Shown in pieces: positions 19,039 to 27,380 of a DNA stretch of 64,000 bases. The stretch's first letter is position 1. Each line of letters starts with the position of its first letter. A program made the translations under genes and the position numbers. Below the pieces are notes generated by a model. It was not told the DNA's origin, did not search any database, and worked only from the letters and a program-made list of their open reading frames with translations. Source of the stretch: an uncultured Ilumatobacter sp. (lineage in GTDB: Bacteria; Actinomycetota; Acidimicrobiia; Acidimicrobiales; Ilumatobacteraceae). Location of the stretch: NCBI GenBank assembly GCA_937919625.1, contig CALFRK010000027.1:35197-99196 (forward strand). The letters run 5' to 3'.

Positions 19039-19443
19039 ATGGGCGAGCAACCACCAACGAGCGTGCGTAATGGCTTCGTTCCGGTCATCAAGGGCGGCAC
19101 GGTCGACATGAGGAACGCCGGCGCGCTAGCGGTGCTGGCGCATGCCGACATCAACATTCGCGAAGGCGGGGCGCTGGTGATGCTGGCCGGCGGCGACCTC
19201 TCGGTCGAACAGGGCGGGGCTCAGATGATGCTGGCGCGAGGCAACATCGCGATGAACGACGCCGGAGCGATGTTCGCCACTGGGGCAACCGTCGAGGTCG
19301 TCGACGGTTGGGTTGGCATCGCGGTCGGCAGGCGCGTCGACATCAGCAACTCACGCGTGCTGCTCGGCCCATTCCAAGCACTCGGCTTCGGCGTCGGACT
19401 TGGAATCGCCCTGTCGTTCGCTCGTCGTATCTTCAAGAACTGA
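19039..19443 (+). CDS. Small repeat protein of unknown function with C-terminal hydrophobic tail
   Basis: I do not recognise this 134-residue protein. It is built from short hydrophobic repeats of about 17 residues (GGTVDMRNAGALAVLAHADI, REGGALVMLAGGDLSV, QGGAQMMLARGNIAMNDAGA), which suggests a small beta-helix or solenoid reminiscent of bactofilin-type folds. The C-terminal stretch LLGPFQALGFGVGLGIALSF is hydrophobic and followed by ARRIFKN, fitting a membrane-anchoring tail. A strong AAGGAGG ribosome binding site precedes the ATG. It may assemble at the membrane, but that is inference. Confidence 0.7.
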   Translation: MGEQPPTSVRNGFVPVIKGGTVDMRNAGALAVLAHADINIREGGALVMLAGGDLSVEQGGAQMMLARGNIAMNDAGAMFATGATVEVVDGWVGIAVGRRVDISNSRVLLGPFQALGFGVGLGIALSFARRIFKN

Positions 19444-19499
19444 CGGTCAGATAGCGCCGGGAGTGCGAAGTCGGTCTGGCCGTGGCATCGTGGTCGGCT

Positions 19500-20303
19500 A
19501 TGACCGATAGCGACACGCGAGTTTTGTGTATACCCCATGGCGGTGGGCCGATGCCGGTGATGGGTGACCCGTCCCACGCACGGATGGTCGAGTTCCTGCG
19601 GTCTACCGAGAGCTCGATCGGCCGACCGTCAGCGATCGTGGTGGTCAGCGCCCACTGGGAGTGTGCCCAACCGACCATCACCTCTGGCAGTGCACCCGGC
19701 CTGATCTATGACTATGGCGGCTTCCCCGAGGAGACCTACCAACTCGAGTACCCGGCGCCGGGTGCGCCGGACCTGGCGGGCAGCATCGCTCGGCTGTTGA
19801 CCGATGCCGGGTTCGAACCGCAGCTCGACCCGAACCGCGGGTTCGACCACGGCGTGTTCATCCCACTCTTGTTGATGTATCCCGATGCAACGATCCCGGT
19901 GATCCAGCTCTCGATGCTGAGCAGTCTCGACCCTGCCGCCCACATCGCGATGGGTGCCGCCTTGGCGTCACTGGCTCACGACGACGTGCTGGTGCTCGGC
20001 TCAGGCTTCACGTTCCACAACATGAACGCCTTCGGCCCCACACATCCGGTCACCGGCGGCGACCCCGGAAACGAGGCCTTCGAGACCTGGCTCGGCGACA
20101 CGTGCACGAACACCGACATCTCCGAGGCCGAACGCACACAACGCCTGATCGATTGGGCCGACGCCCCAGGGGCCCGCTGGTGCCATCCCCGCGAGGAGCA
20201 CCTACTTCCGCTGCACGTTTGCTACGGCGCCGGGGGTGGCCCGGCCACACAGGCTTTCGACGACCTCGTGCTGGGCAAACGGGCCAGCGGCTACGCCTGG
20301 TAA
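19500..20303 (+). CDS. Class III extradiol ring-cleavage dioxygenase (LigB/DOPA dioxygenase family)
   Basis: A 267-residue member of the LigB superfamily. Conserved features are the early PHGGGPMPVMGDP, the strand VVVSAHWE, the FDHGVFIPLLLMYP motif carrying a catalytic His, and GSGFTFHNMNAFG. These are the metal and acid/base residues of 4,5-DOPA extradiol dioxygenases, which cleave catechols next to the hydroxyls using Fe(II) or Zn. The natural substrate is unknown. I chose the ATG at 19500 because homology begins right after it. The PanB-like gene follows only six bases later, so the two are probably one operon. Confidence 0.85.
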   Translation: MTDSDTRVLCIPHGGGPMPVMGDPSHARMVEFLRSTESSIGRPSAIVVVSAHWECAQPTITSGSAPGLIYDYGGFPEETYQLEYPAPGAPDLAGSIARLLTDAGFEPQLDPNRGFDHGVFIPLLLMYPDATIPVIQLSMLSSLDPAAHIAMGAALASLAHDDVLVLGSGFTFHNMNAFGPTHPVTGGDPGNEAFETWLGDTCTNTDISEAERTQRLIDWADAPGARWCHPREEHLLPLHVCYGAGGGPATQAFDDLVLGKRASGYAW

Positions 20304-20309
20304 CGCAAC

Positions 20310-21134
20310 ATGCCACGGATACTCGATTACAACGGACAAGACGTGTTCCGTACCGTGACGGTGGCGGAGCTCGTTGCGCTCAGGCATGGGGATCGCAAGC
20401 TCGCTCAAGTCACGGCCGGAACCGCCGCCGAGGCCGCCGCAGCCGAAGCGGCCGGCGTCGAGATGGTGGTTTGCATGTCCGAGTCGGTATCGGCCGTGCG
20501 ACAGGGTTCGTCGCGGGTATTCGTGACGGCAGCGATCGACTTCACCGGCGCGGTGACACTCGACGAGCTGTTGGGCGTCGCTCTCGAGTCGTTGTCCAAC
20601 GGCGCGGATGCCGTTATCACGGCGCGCCGGTTGGATGTCGTTCGCCGGCTCGCCGACGAGGAGATTCCCGTGATGGGTCATCTCGGCTTCGTCCCCAAGA
20701 AGTCGACCCTGTACGGCGGGATACGCGCTGTCGGAAAGACCGCCGACGAAGCAGCGACGCTGTGGAGGAAGTTCCAGCTTCTCGAAGATGCCGGTGCGTT
20801 CGCTGTCGAGTGCGAACTGATCCCGGCCAAGGTCATGGCTGAAATTAATCGGCGGACCGGCTTGACCACAATTTCGCTCGGTTCGGGCCCTGACGCCGAC
20901 GTGATGTTCCTGTTCAGCTCGGACATCTGCGGAGAAAGCGAACGAACCCCGCGCCATGCTCGGGTGTATGGCGATGTAGCCGCGCTGCATCGCCAGATCG
21001 CCGACGAGCGAGTGCGGGCGTTGATCTCGTTTCGAGCCGATGTCGCCGACGGAAACTTCCCCGACGACACCGAAGTCGCCCAGATCGACGAAGCTGAGCT
21101 GGCACGGTTCGTGGATCTGCTCGGCAACGACTGA
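20310..21134 (+). CDS. PanB-like (ketopantoate hydroxymethyltransferase-related) protein with altered active site
   Basis: A 274-residue TIM-barrel protein related to PanB. The best matches are VMGHLGFVPKKSTLYGGIRA, a following ADEAATLWRKFQLLEDAGAF, and VECELIPAKVMAEI with TTISLGSGPDADVMFL. Expected catalytic and metal positions look changed: the usual TAYD near the N-terminus reads VTAGTAAEA, the DMPF motif reads AIDFTG, and the V-K-x-E-G motif reads VITARR. True PanB makes ketopantoate for coenzyme A synthesis. This one may be a divergent aldolase acting on a product of the upstream dioxygenase; that is inference. Confidence 0.7.
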   Translation: MPRILDYNGQDVFRTVTVAELVALRHGDRKLAQVTAGTAAEAAAAEAAGVEMVVCMSESVSAVRQGSSRVFVTAAIDFTGAVTLDELLGVALESLSNGADAVITARRLDVVRRLADEEIPVMGHLGFVPKKSTLYGGIRAVGKTADEAATLWRKFQLLEDAGAFAVECELIPAKVMAEINRRTGLTTISLGSGPDADVMFLFSSDICGESERTPRHARVYGDVAALHRQIADERVRALISFRADVADGNFPDDTEVAQIDEAELARFVDLLGND

Positions 21135-21250
21135 CAGCGCTCAGATGACTGAGTGTTGTCCGTCACGTCCGCACTTCGATCGCCGTCGTGATTCGATTCA
21201 GGGGTGGTCTGTGGCGGAGGCGTTCAGCGCTCGACAACTGGTGCAGCGCC

Positions 21251-22036
21251 TCATCTGATCGCCACGCCGGGTGAGGCTGAATCGGAGTCGCTCGGGTCCA
21301 ACAACGAGGCGAGGCCGCCCCGGTCGACGAGGTCGATGCACCGATAGCGGAGCTCGATCAATCCTGCGGACTCGAGCATCTTGAGTACGCGCTGCACGCT
21401 GGAGCGCTGAGCTCCGAGCATGCCGGCCAGGCTGCTCTGCGTCGCCTGCACGCGGCCTTGGGCATCGGCCTCCCGGAGCAGGATCGACGCCAGCTGAGAT
21501 TCGATGCCTCCTGCCAACAGGTCGACAAGACGGTTCTGCAGGCCGGCCATCCGCTCGGCCAGCGACACGAACCAGCGTCTGGCGACCAGTGGTCGCGTCT
21601 GTAGCAGGTGATACAGCGCCGCCGAGTCGAGTTCGAGCACTGTGCAGTCCTCAACAGCTCTGGCATCGAATGGCTCGGGATCGCCGAGGAAAACCGGCAC
21701 GTCGCCGAACACGTCACCAGGTCGGAGTACCTGCAGGATTACCCGACGCCCCTTGACCTCCCTCGACAACTCGACGGAACCTGTTCGCACCACGTGAACC
21801 CTGGCTGCCGGATCGCCCTGGCGGAACACGAACGTGCCACCTGCGTATGACTGTTCGCCCATCTCCTGGGCGAGCAGCTCGACATCGCCCTCGCCGAGCG
21901 GAGATCGCGGGCCGCGGCTGAGACAACACGCCAGCCAGGTGCCATAACGTGCCAATCTTGATCCCATCGCACTGAACATACGCCCTGGCGGCCTCGTTGT
22001 CGCCAGCCGATCCGTATCAGACGGACCATGCGGCAT
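21251..22036 (-). CDS. Crp/Fnr-family transcriptional regulator
   Basis: A protein of up to 261 residues with an N-terminal cyclic-nucleotide-binding fold (GTFVFRQGDPAARVHVVRTG, LRPGDVFGDVPVF) and a C-terminal winged helix (TQSSLAGMLGAQRSSVQRVL then LKMLESAGLIELRYRCIDLV). The N-terminal cysteine near residue 37 is single, so there is no Fnr-type iron-sulfur cluster. The ligand is unknown. The start is ambiguous between 22036, 21979 and 21967, none with a good ribosome binding site. Its reading frame begins 14 bp after the epimerase gene on the same strand, so the pair is likely co-transcribed. It lies next to the malic enzyme operon, which is a plausible target. Confidence 0.82.
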   Translation of the reverse strand: MPHGPSDTDRLATTRPPGRMFSAMGSRLARYGTWLACCLSRGPRSPLGEGDVELLAQEMGEQSYAGGTFVFRQGDPAARVHVVRTGSVELSREVKGRRVILQVLRPGDVFGDVPVFLGDPEPFDARAVEDCTVLELDSAALYHLLQTRPLVARRWFVSLAERMAGLQNRLVDLLAGGIESQLASILLREADAQGRVQATQSSLAGMLGAQRSSVQRVLKMLESAGLIELRYRCIDLVDRGGLASLLDPSDSDSASPGVAIR

Positions 22037-22050
22037 TGAGGAAGGTGTAC

Positions 22051-22881
22051 CTACGTCACGGCTCTTTCAGCGTCTTCGTTCGTCAGGATGACGCGAAGAA
22101 TGCTGCTGCTCGTGAAGTCGGGTGCTGGTCCGGCGCCGATGGCGTCGTACACGGACGGCGGGATCGAGATGTCAGCGAGATACAACTCACCAACACAAAC
22201 ATTGCCGCGGAGGCCAACCTTGGGTAAACCCAACGTCATCGTCATATTGGCGTTCACCGCCACCCCTGGCGCTGAACCGTCGGTGACGTTGACTCCCGAC
22301 GGCGTATCGAGCGACACGACGTGATCACCTAAGTCACCGATCCGGCCGACGAGTTCGCCGATCCGGCCCCGCGGCGCACCCTTCAGGCTGTACCCGATCA
22401 GAGCGTCGATGACGACATCTGAGCGATGGGGCTCGTCCACGACCGGCACCCCCATCCGTTGCAGAATCTCGTACTGATGTACCGGCACCGGAGCGAGCGC
22501 TTTCGCTTGTCGTCCGAGGGTCACGCACACCTCAACTCCGCGGTTGGCAAGGTGGCGCGCGGCGACCAGGCCGCCGCCGCCGTTGCCTCCCGAGCCTGCG
22601 AGCACCGTGACGGTCGCCGGGCTGAACCTTTTCAGCACCAGTTCGGCCAGATTGCGGCCGGCGTTCTCCATCATCTGAATGAGTTCAATCCGTAGGTCGT
22701 GCATCATCACTCGGTCGACTTCGATCATCTCTATCACCGTCAACCAACCGATCTCGTCGGATCGGACCGTCGGGTACCTCACGATCCTGATGCCCGGTGG
22801 GCGCTGGATGCGTTCAAAATCTGACTCGGCGACGGTTCCATCTCGATCAAGGCCACGGGAGATTGTCGCATATGACGACAT
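22051..22881 (-). CDS. nnrE: NAD(P)H-hydrate epimerase (YjeF N-terminal domain only)
   Basis: A 276-residue stand-alone YjeF_N/NnrE domain protein. Motifs are MMENAGRNLAELV, the glycine loop VLAGSGGNGGGGLVAARHL (usual form GxGNNGGDG), VVIDALIGYSLKGAPRG, and SLDTPSGVNVTDG with the conserved Asp. The enzyme epimerises damaged R-NAD(P)HX to the S form for repair by a dehydratase, which is not fused here and is not in the window. The altered loop (G for the usual N and D) may shift cofactor binding. The start is uncertain because family alignment begins near residue 40. Confidence 0.8.
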   Translation of the reverse strand: MSSYATISRGLDRDGTVAESDFERIQRPPGIRIVRYPTVRSDEIGWLTVIEMIEVDRVMMHDLRIELIQMMENAGRNLAELVLKRFSPATVTVLAGSGGNGGGGLVAARHLANRGVEVCVTLGRQAKALAPVPVHQYEILQRMGVPVVDEPHRSDVVIDALIGYSLKGAPRGRIGELVGRIGDLGDHVVSLDTPSGVNVTDGSAPGVAVNANMTMTLGLPKVGLRGNVCVGELYLADISIPPSVYDAIGAGPAPDFTSSSILRVILTNEDAERAVT

Positions 22882-22973
22882 CTGGTTGATCGGCAGGTCT
22901 CAGAGGCGTTTGCTGCAATCGACTCGAAGCGCTGCGCCCGCGCAGGCTTCACAACGCTCAAGGAGATTTCGAC

Positions 22974-23489
22974 ATGCATGTATCAACTCTGGCTGTATCG
23001 CTGGCCGGCAACTACGAAGCAGACAGCGCCATCATCGCCGGCCTCGTCGGCGGCGTCGCGATGCTGATGGTCATCTACGGCGGTCGCGCCATGAAGATGA
23101 CCTCGATGGATCTGCTACGCACCTTGGGCACCATGATCGTGCCGAAGGCCGCCAAGAACGTCGTCTACGCCGTTGGGCTGATGATGCACCTCATGATGAG
23201 CGCAGGCTTCGGTCTCGTGCATGCCGGTTTGCTCCACGCAGTCGACCCGACCTCCGACGGTGGCGCTGCCGGCCTCGGCGCACTGTTCGGACTCGTCCAC
23301 GGCGGAATGGTCACCATCATGATGCCGATCATGTTGACGATGGCCCACCCCCTGGTGCGCAACGGCGACATGCCGGCACCCGGCACCGCAATGACCGGCT
23401 TCGGAAAGCTGACCGCCGCAGGCATTGTGATGGCGCACGTCGTGTTCGGACTGGTAGCCGGTGCGATCTATGTTGCAGCCGCGGGCTGA
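22974..23489 (+). CDS. Small membrane protein, Met/His-rich helices, unknown function
   Basis: A 171-residue protein with about four hydrophobic helices: ADSAIIAGLVGGVAMLMVIY, AKNVVYAVGLMMHLMMSAGF, GALFGLVHGGMVTIMMPIML and the C-terminal AAGIVMAHVVFGLVAGAIYV. The helices contain several Met and His residues (LMMHLMMS, GLVHAGLLHA, GLVHGGMV), which may be metal or heme ligands. I do not recognise the family. It is divergent from the epimerase gene and 30 bp before the short leader frame of the malic enzyme operon, so it may be co-transcribed with that operon. Confidence 0.72.
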   Translation: MHVSTLAVSLAGNYEADSAIIAGLVGGVAMLMVIYGGRAMKMTSMDLLRTLGTMIVPKAAKNVVYAVGLMMHLMMSAGFGLVHAGLLHAVDPTSDGGAAGLGALFGLVHGGMVTIMMPIMLTMAHPLVRNGDMPAPGTAMTGFGKLTAAGIVMAHVVFGLVAGAIYVAAAG

Positions 23490-23519
23490 ACGCCGACGCC
23501 AGGCCAGGAGGATCCCCAC

Positions 23520-23540
23520 ATGACAGCCAACCCAGCATGA
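23520..23540 (+). CDS. Possible six-codon leader peptide coupled to the malic enzyme gene
   Basis: An ATG with an ideal AGGAGG eight bases upstream opens a frame of only six codons (M-T-A-N-P-A). Its TGA overlaps the malic enzyme ATG as ATGA. The malic enzyme ATG itself has no ribosome binding site at normal distance. This arrangement fits translational coupling through a leader peptide. The alternative is a single indel or sequencing error that separates the true start from the gene. Confidence 0.45.
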   Translation: MTANPA

Positions 23541-25225
23541 CGGTTCCGGCAGTTTCGACATCGCTACGAGGGCGAGCGCTGTTGAACGACGCATCTCTCA
23601 ACAAGGGCACGGCGTTCACATCGGGCGAGCGACAGGCGCTCGGCATCGCCGGGCTACTGCCGCCGCGAATCGAGGCAAGTGATGAACAATGCGCTCGCCT
23701 TCGTGACAAGTACGACCGGCTCCACGACGATCTCGAACGACACATCTTCCTGCGCGCCCTGCAAGACACCAATCAGGTGTTGTTTTATGCGTTTGTCGAG
23801 ACGCATCTGGCCGAAATGCTCCCGGTGCTGTACACGCCGACGGTCGGTGCCGCTTGCCAGCAGTTCAGTCATGTCTATCGCCGACCGCTCGGACTATTCC
23901 TGAGCTATCCCGACCGAGATCAGATCGCGAAGCAACTCGGCGCCGTCGAGGGCGACGTCGACATCGTCGTGGTCACCGACGGTGAACGAATCCTCGGGCT
24001 CGGCGACCAGGGTCTCGGCGGAATGGGCATCCCGATCGGGAAACTGTCGCTGTACACCGCGGCGGGGGGAGTCGATCCGAGGCGCACAATCCCAATCCTG
24101 CTCGATGTCGGCACCAACAACATCGAACTGCTCGAAGACCCGCTCTACCTCGGTTGGCGTCACGAAAGGGTCACCGGGGCCGAGTACGACGACTTCATCG
24201 AACAATTCGTGACCACACTCGATTCTCGATTTCCGGGTGTCTTGCTGCAATGGGAAGACTTCGCCGGCCACCACGCCACGCCACTGTTGCACCGATACCG
24301 CGATCGCCTGCTCAGTTTCAACGACGACATACAGGGCACGGCAGCGGTGGCGCTGGCCACGATTCACGCGGCCGCGACAGTCCAGGGATCGACCCTGGCG
24401 GAACAAACGATCTGCATCGTGGGGGCCGGATCAGCCGGCACCGGGATCGCCTCAATGTTGCGCGACGCGTTGGCCGAGGACGGCGTCGCAGAATCCGGAG
24501 CTCAGCTCTTCCTCACAGATGCAAACGGCCTGCTGCATGACCGGCGCGACGACCTGCTCAACTTCCAGCTCCCGTTTGCGCAGCCCTGGGATGCGGTCGC
24601 CTCGTGGGCCGACAACGACGGGCCGACGCCCCTCGCCACCGTCGTCGAGCGGGCGCGCTCAACGGTCCTGGTCGGCGTGTCGGGCCAGCCGGGATTGTTC
24701 ACCGAGACCATCGTCTCGTCGATGCTGGCGGCAACCGACCGGCCGATCATCCTCCCGCTGTCGAACCCCACGAGCCACGCCGAGGCAATACCGTCAGACC
24801 TGTTTCGTTGGTCCGGCGGCCGGGCGTTGATCGCCACCGGAAGCCCGTTCGACGATGTCGTCCACGATGGGGTGGCCCACACGATTTCCCAGGCAAACAA
24901 CGTCTATGTCTTCCCTGGCGTTGGTATGGGAGCCGTGATCTCGAACGCTTCGACGATCACCGATCGGATGCTGCTGGCGGCAGCCCGCAGCGTCGCCGAT
25001 CACAGCCCCTGTCGAACCGGGGACACGACCAAGGGTGTACTCCCGCCACTCGAACAGGTACAGACGGTCAGCCGCAGGATCGCCCACGCAGTAGCCGCCG
25101 CAGCAGCAGTTGACGGTGTTGGCGATGACATTGATGGCGAAGAGATCAGTCGCCGCGTCGCACAACGTTGGTGGAACCCCGAATATCCCGAGATCACTCC
25201 GAACAACAACGAGAGGCCAGAATGA
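23537..25225 (+). CDS. NAD-dependent malic enzyme
   Basis: A 562-residue malic enzyme, near the 565 residues of E. coli MaeA. It converts malate to pyruvate and CO2 with reduction of NAD(P). Visible motifs are VLYTPTVGAACQQFSHVYRR (with the catalytic Tyr), LGLGDQGLGGMGIPIGKLSL (with the catalytic Lys), QWEDFAGHHA and SFNDDIQGTAAV for metal binding, and the Rossmann loop IVGAGSAGTGIAS. Cofactor preference cannot be fixed by eye. The start overlaps the stop of a six-codon leader, and the stop overlaps the FNT channel start (ATGA), so the operon is coupled at both ends. Confidence 0.93.
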   Translation: MTVPAVSTSLRGRALLNDASLNKGTAFTSGERQALGIAGLLPPRIEASDEQCARLRDKYDRLHDDLERHIFLRALQDTNQVLFYAFVETHLAEMLPVLYTPTVGAACQQFSHVYRRPLGLFLSYPDRDQIAKQLGAVEGDVDIVVVTDGERILGLGDQGLGGMGIPIGKLSLYTAAGGVDPRRTIPILLDVGTNNIELLEDPLYLGWRHERVTGAEYDDFIEQFVTTLDSRFPGVLLQWEDFAGHHATPLLHRYRDRLLSFNDDIQGTAAVALATIHAAATVQGSTLAEQTICIVGAGSAGTGIASMLRDALAEDGVAESGAQLFLTDANGLLHDRRDDLLNFQLPFAQPWDAVASWADNDGPTPLATVVERARSTVLVGVSGQPGLFTETIVSSMLAATDRPIILPLSNPTSHAEAIPSDLFRWSGGRALIATGSPFDDVVHDGVAHTISQANNVYVFPGVGMGAVISNASTITDRMLLAAARSVADHSPCRTGDTTKGVLPPLEQVQTVSRRIAHAVAAAAAVDGVGDDIDGEEISRRVAQRWWNPEYPEITPNNNERPE

Positions 25226-26088
25226 TCCACGCTGCGCAGCCGGACCGAGATTTCCCGGCAGCTCAACATCTCGCTCCGGAGGTCGTGTTGATCGAGATGG
25301 CCGAGGCCGGCTCGAAACGAGCGATGTCGCTGACCAGCCTGCAGGTTCTGATTCTCAGCACGGTTGCCGGCGGGTTCATCACTATCGGGGCGCTATTCAG
25401 CACGCTCATAGCAACAGGCACAGAGAACGAAGGCGTCAAACGTCTGCTGGAAGGTTTTGGGTTCTCTGTCGGATTCTTCCTGGTCGTGCTCAGTGGCGCA
25501 TTGTTGTTCACCGAGGTCAACGTCGAACTTCCGGCGACCATGCTCAGCCGCAAACGGGCGGGCAAGAGTTCGTCGTCGATTCGTTCTGCGATCCTGCGCC
25601 TCTGGGTCCTGGCTGCGCTCGGCAACATGATCGGGGCGTTCCTGGTTGGTCAGCTCGTCAGTTACACGCAGAGCTATGGCGCCGGATACGAGGAGCTGCT
25701 GAGCGAGGTTGTTACCTCGAAGATGCGGTACCAAGAGATCGGTGGTTTCGAGGGTGTTCTCCAAGCGGTCCTCTCTGGGGTCATGGGGAACTGGCTTGTC
25801 GGAATGGCAGCGTTCCTGGCGACGATGGGGCGCACCATCATCGGCAAGTTCATTCCCGTCGTCGTCGTCGTGATGGCCTTCGTAGCAGGTGGGTTTCTGC
25901 ACAGTCCCGCCAACATGGCCTACCTCTCGCTGATCCAACCGCTCGAGAATGGGCCCGGCTGGGGAGATGGGCTGGCTTGGGCGGTGGCACCGGCCGCCGT
26001 CGGCAACATCATCGGCGCTTTCTTTCTCGTCGCACTTCCATTCTGGATCGCGAGCAACCGCAACCAAGACGCATCGATCGGCGGCTGA
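25222..26088 (+). CDS. Formate/nitrite transporter (FNT) family channel
   Basis: A 288-residue membrane protein with about six hydrophobic segments. Family matches are GNWLVGMAAFLATM, then VVVVMAFVAGGFLHSPANMA, which carries the central His of FNT pores, and a final GNIIGAFFLVALPFWI. FNT proteins are pentameric channels for small monovalent anions such as formate, nitrite, lactate or hydrosulfide. The ATG at 25222 overlaps the malic enzyme stop (ATGA), so the two gene products are made together. That context suggests transport of an organic anion linked to malate or pyruvate metabolism, which is inference. Confidence 0.85.
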   Translation: MIHAAQPDRDFPAAQHLAPEVVLIEMAEAGSKRAMSLTSLQVLILSTVAGGFITIGALFSTLIATGTENEGVKRLLEGFGFSVGFFLVVLSGALLFTEVNVELPATMLSRKRAGKSSSSIRSAILRLWVLAALGNMIGAFLVGQLVSYTQSYGAGYEELLSEVVTSKMRYQEIGGFEGVLQAVLSGVMGNWLVGMAAFLATMGRTIIGKFIPVVVVVMAFVAGGFLHSPANMAYLSLIQPLENGPGWGDGLAWAVAPAAVGNIIGAFFLVALPFWIASNRNQDASIGG

Positions 26089-26371
26089 CCCGATGATGCG
26101 CGACCGGCGCCTTGCTGATCATTGGAAGTCGCTCCCCGTGAGACGGGTTCTCATTATGTGCAACCCGAACCTGTGAGCCGCTGAGCCGTGGACTACTGCT
26201 CGTTCCTCGCCTACCAGCAACTTGGGCGCCGTTCCGGAGCGCCGAAGCACAACAAGAAGCCACCCAAGGCGAGCGCCTTCAGATCTGTCAGACTTTGGAT
26301 CTCGAGGCGCGCCGCACGAATCCTGGGGCTCGTCCGCTCGCAGCGTGCTGACGGCGGCGGTCTCGACACGC

Positions 26372-26878
26372 ATGTCTAAGCGATCGATAGCGTCGCGCGG
26401 CGGTAGCTACGTGGCCGGTTCGGCGATGTCGCTCGCATGCATGTCGGTCGCTCCCACTATCCGACTGACGCCGGAATCGGTCAGGGTCGGCATCTCCCCG
26501 ACGGATGTGATCGCCCAGTTTCGGGCTCGGATGAGCGACGGCGCCGACGTCGTGGCGGCGGGCAGTGACACAGTCGTACGTCGGTTCTCAGGTCAAGCCG
26601 GCCATTTCCGGTACTCGACCGTCGAGGTCGTCACGTTCGGACCGACATGGCTGACCTTCGAACACCTGAAAGGCCCATACAAATCGTGCAACGAGCGGTT
26701 CGAGGCTGCCCCGACCTCCGACGGTGCGCAACTGACACATACGGGTACGTTCGCCCTCAGAGGCGGCCTGCTCACCTGGCCACTCGCCCGAACCGCCGTG
26801 AAACGCTCCTTCGAACAGCATGTACGAGATCACATGCAGGCACTTCGGCTGGAGCACATCGACCGCCACCCAGATTAG
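26372..26878 (+). CDS. SRPBCC-like protein (probable)
   Basis: A protein of about 168 residues from the ATG at 26372; ATGs at 26426 and 26441 are also possible. The segment TIRLTPESVRVGISPTDVIA followed by RRFSGQAGHFRYSTVEVVTF and TWLTFEHLKGPYKSCNERFE, then a long C-terminal helix RTAVKRSFEQHVRDHMQALR, fits an SRPBCC-type alpha/beta barrel. No ligand is known. The stretch 26089-26371 before it shows no convincing gene. Confidence 0.6.
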   Translation: MSKRSIASRGGSYVAGSAMSLACMSVAPTIRLTPESVRVGISPTDVIAQFRARMSDGADVVAAGSDTVVRRFSGQAGHFRYSTVEVVTFGPTWLTFEHLKGPYKSCNERFEAAPTSDGAQLTHTGTFALRGGLLTWPLARTAVKRSFEQHVRDHMQALRLEHIDRHPD

Positions 26879-26921
26879 GCATCGATGTCATTGGCTCGGC
26901 TTGGCGGCGACTGTGACCCCG

Positions 26922-27269
26922 TCAAGCGGCCGCTGCGTTGCCGTTCAACTTGGCGGACAGCCAACGACCAAATCGGCCGGGCTGTCGTGGCTCCCAACCA
27001 TCGGGTACCGCCCAGGGAACATGTTCCTTCGCTGTCGTCAAAATGTCGTCGAGTCTCGGGTTCACAAGAGTGACCGGCCCAACGGTGACAGTGGGGACTG
27101 TTTCGTTGCCACGGGCAGCGGCGCGCACCACCGCCCCGGCTCGCGGGTCGGCCCAGATGTCGACACGCCGATGCGGTATCGCATGCTGGTCGAGTTGGCG
27201 CAGAAGTCGGGCACAGAAGCCGCAACCGGGCCGCCAGTACACCGTGATGTCGGGTTCACGCTTGGACAT
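26922..27269 (-). CDS. Glutaredoxin/mycoredoxin-like protein
   Basis: A 115-residue thioredoxin-fold protein. It begins DITVYWRPGCGFCARLLRQL, with the active-site pair C-G-F-C, and has the cis-proline region GNETVPTVTVGPVTLVNP, typical of glutaredoxins and mycoredoxins. Mycoredoxins reduce mycothiol mixed disulfides in actinobacteria. The ATG at 27269 is set by the start of family similarity. It is divergent from lspA. A C-terminal extension with RFGRWLSAKL is unusual but short. Confidence 0.85.
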   Translation of the reverse strand: MSKREPDITVYWRPGCGFCARLLRQLDQHAIPHRRVDIWADPRAGAVVRAAARGNETVPTVTVGPVTLVNPRLDDILTTAKEHVPWAVPDGWEPRQPGRFGRWLSAKLNGNAAAA

Positions 27270-27380
27270 GTACGGGGAACCCCGGAACAATGGATTCGAC
27301 TTCCCGAGGCGGAGCGATACCGGGTCGCCTTCTGAAACTTCGACCGGGAAGCACACAAGCAGCGAGGTGGTTTCCTGTGC

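Noticed and set aside
22679..23536. Upstream extension of the malic enzyme frame by about 286 codons
   Set aside because: The extension runs antisense to the epimerase and through the small membrane protein gene in another frame, is Arg/His-rich, and lacks homology; the 562-residue form matches the family length.
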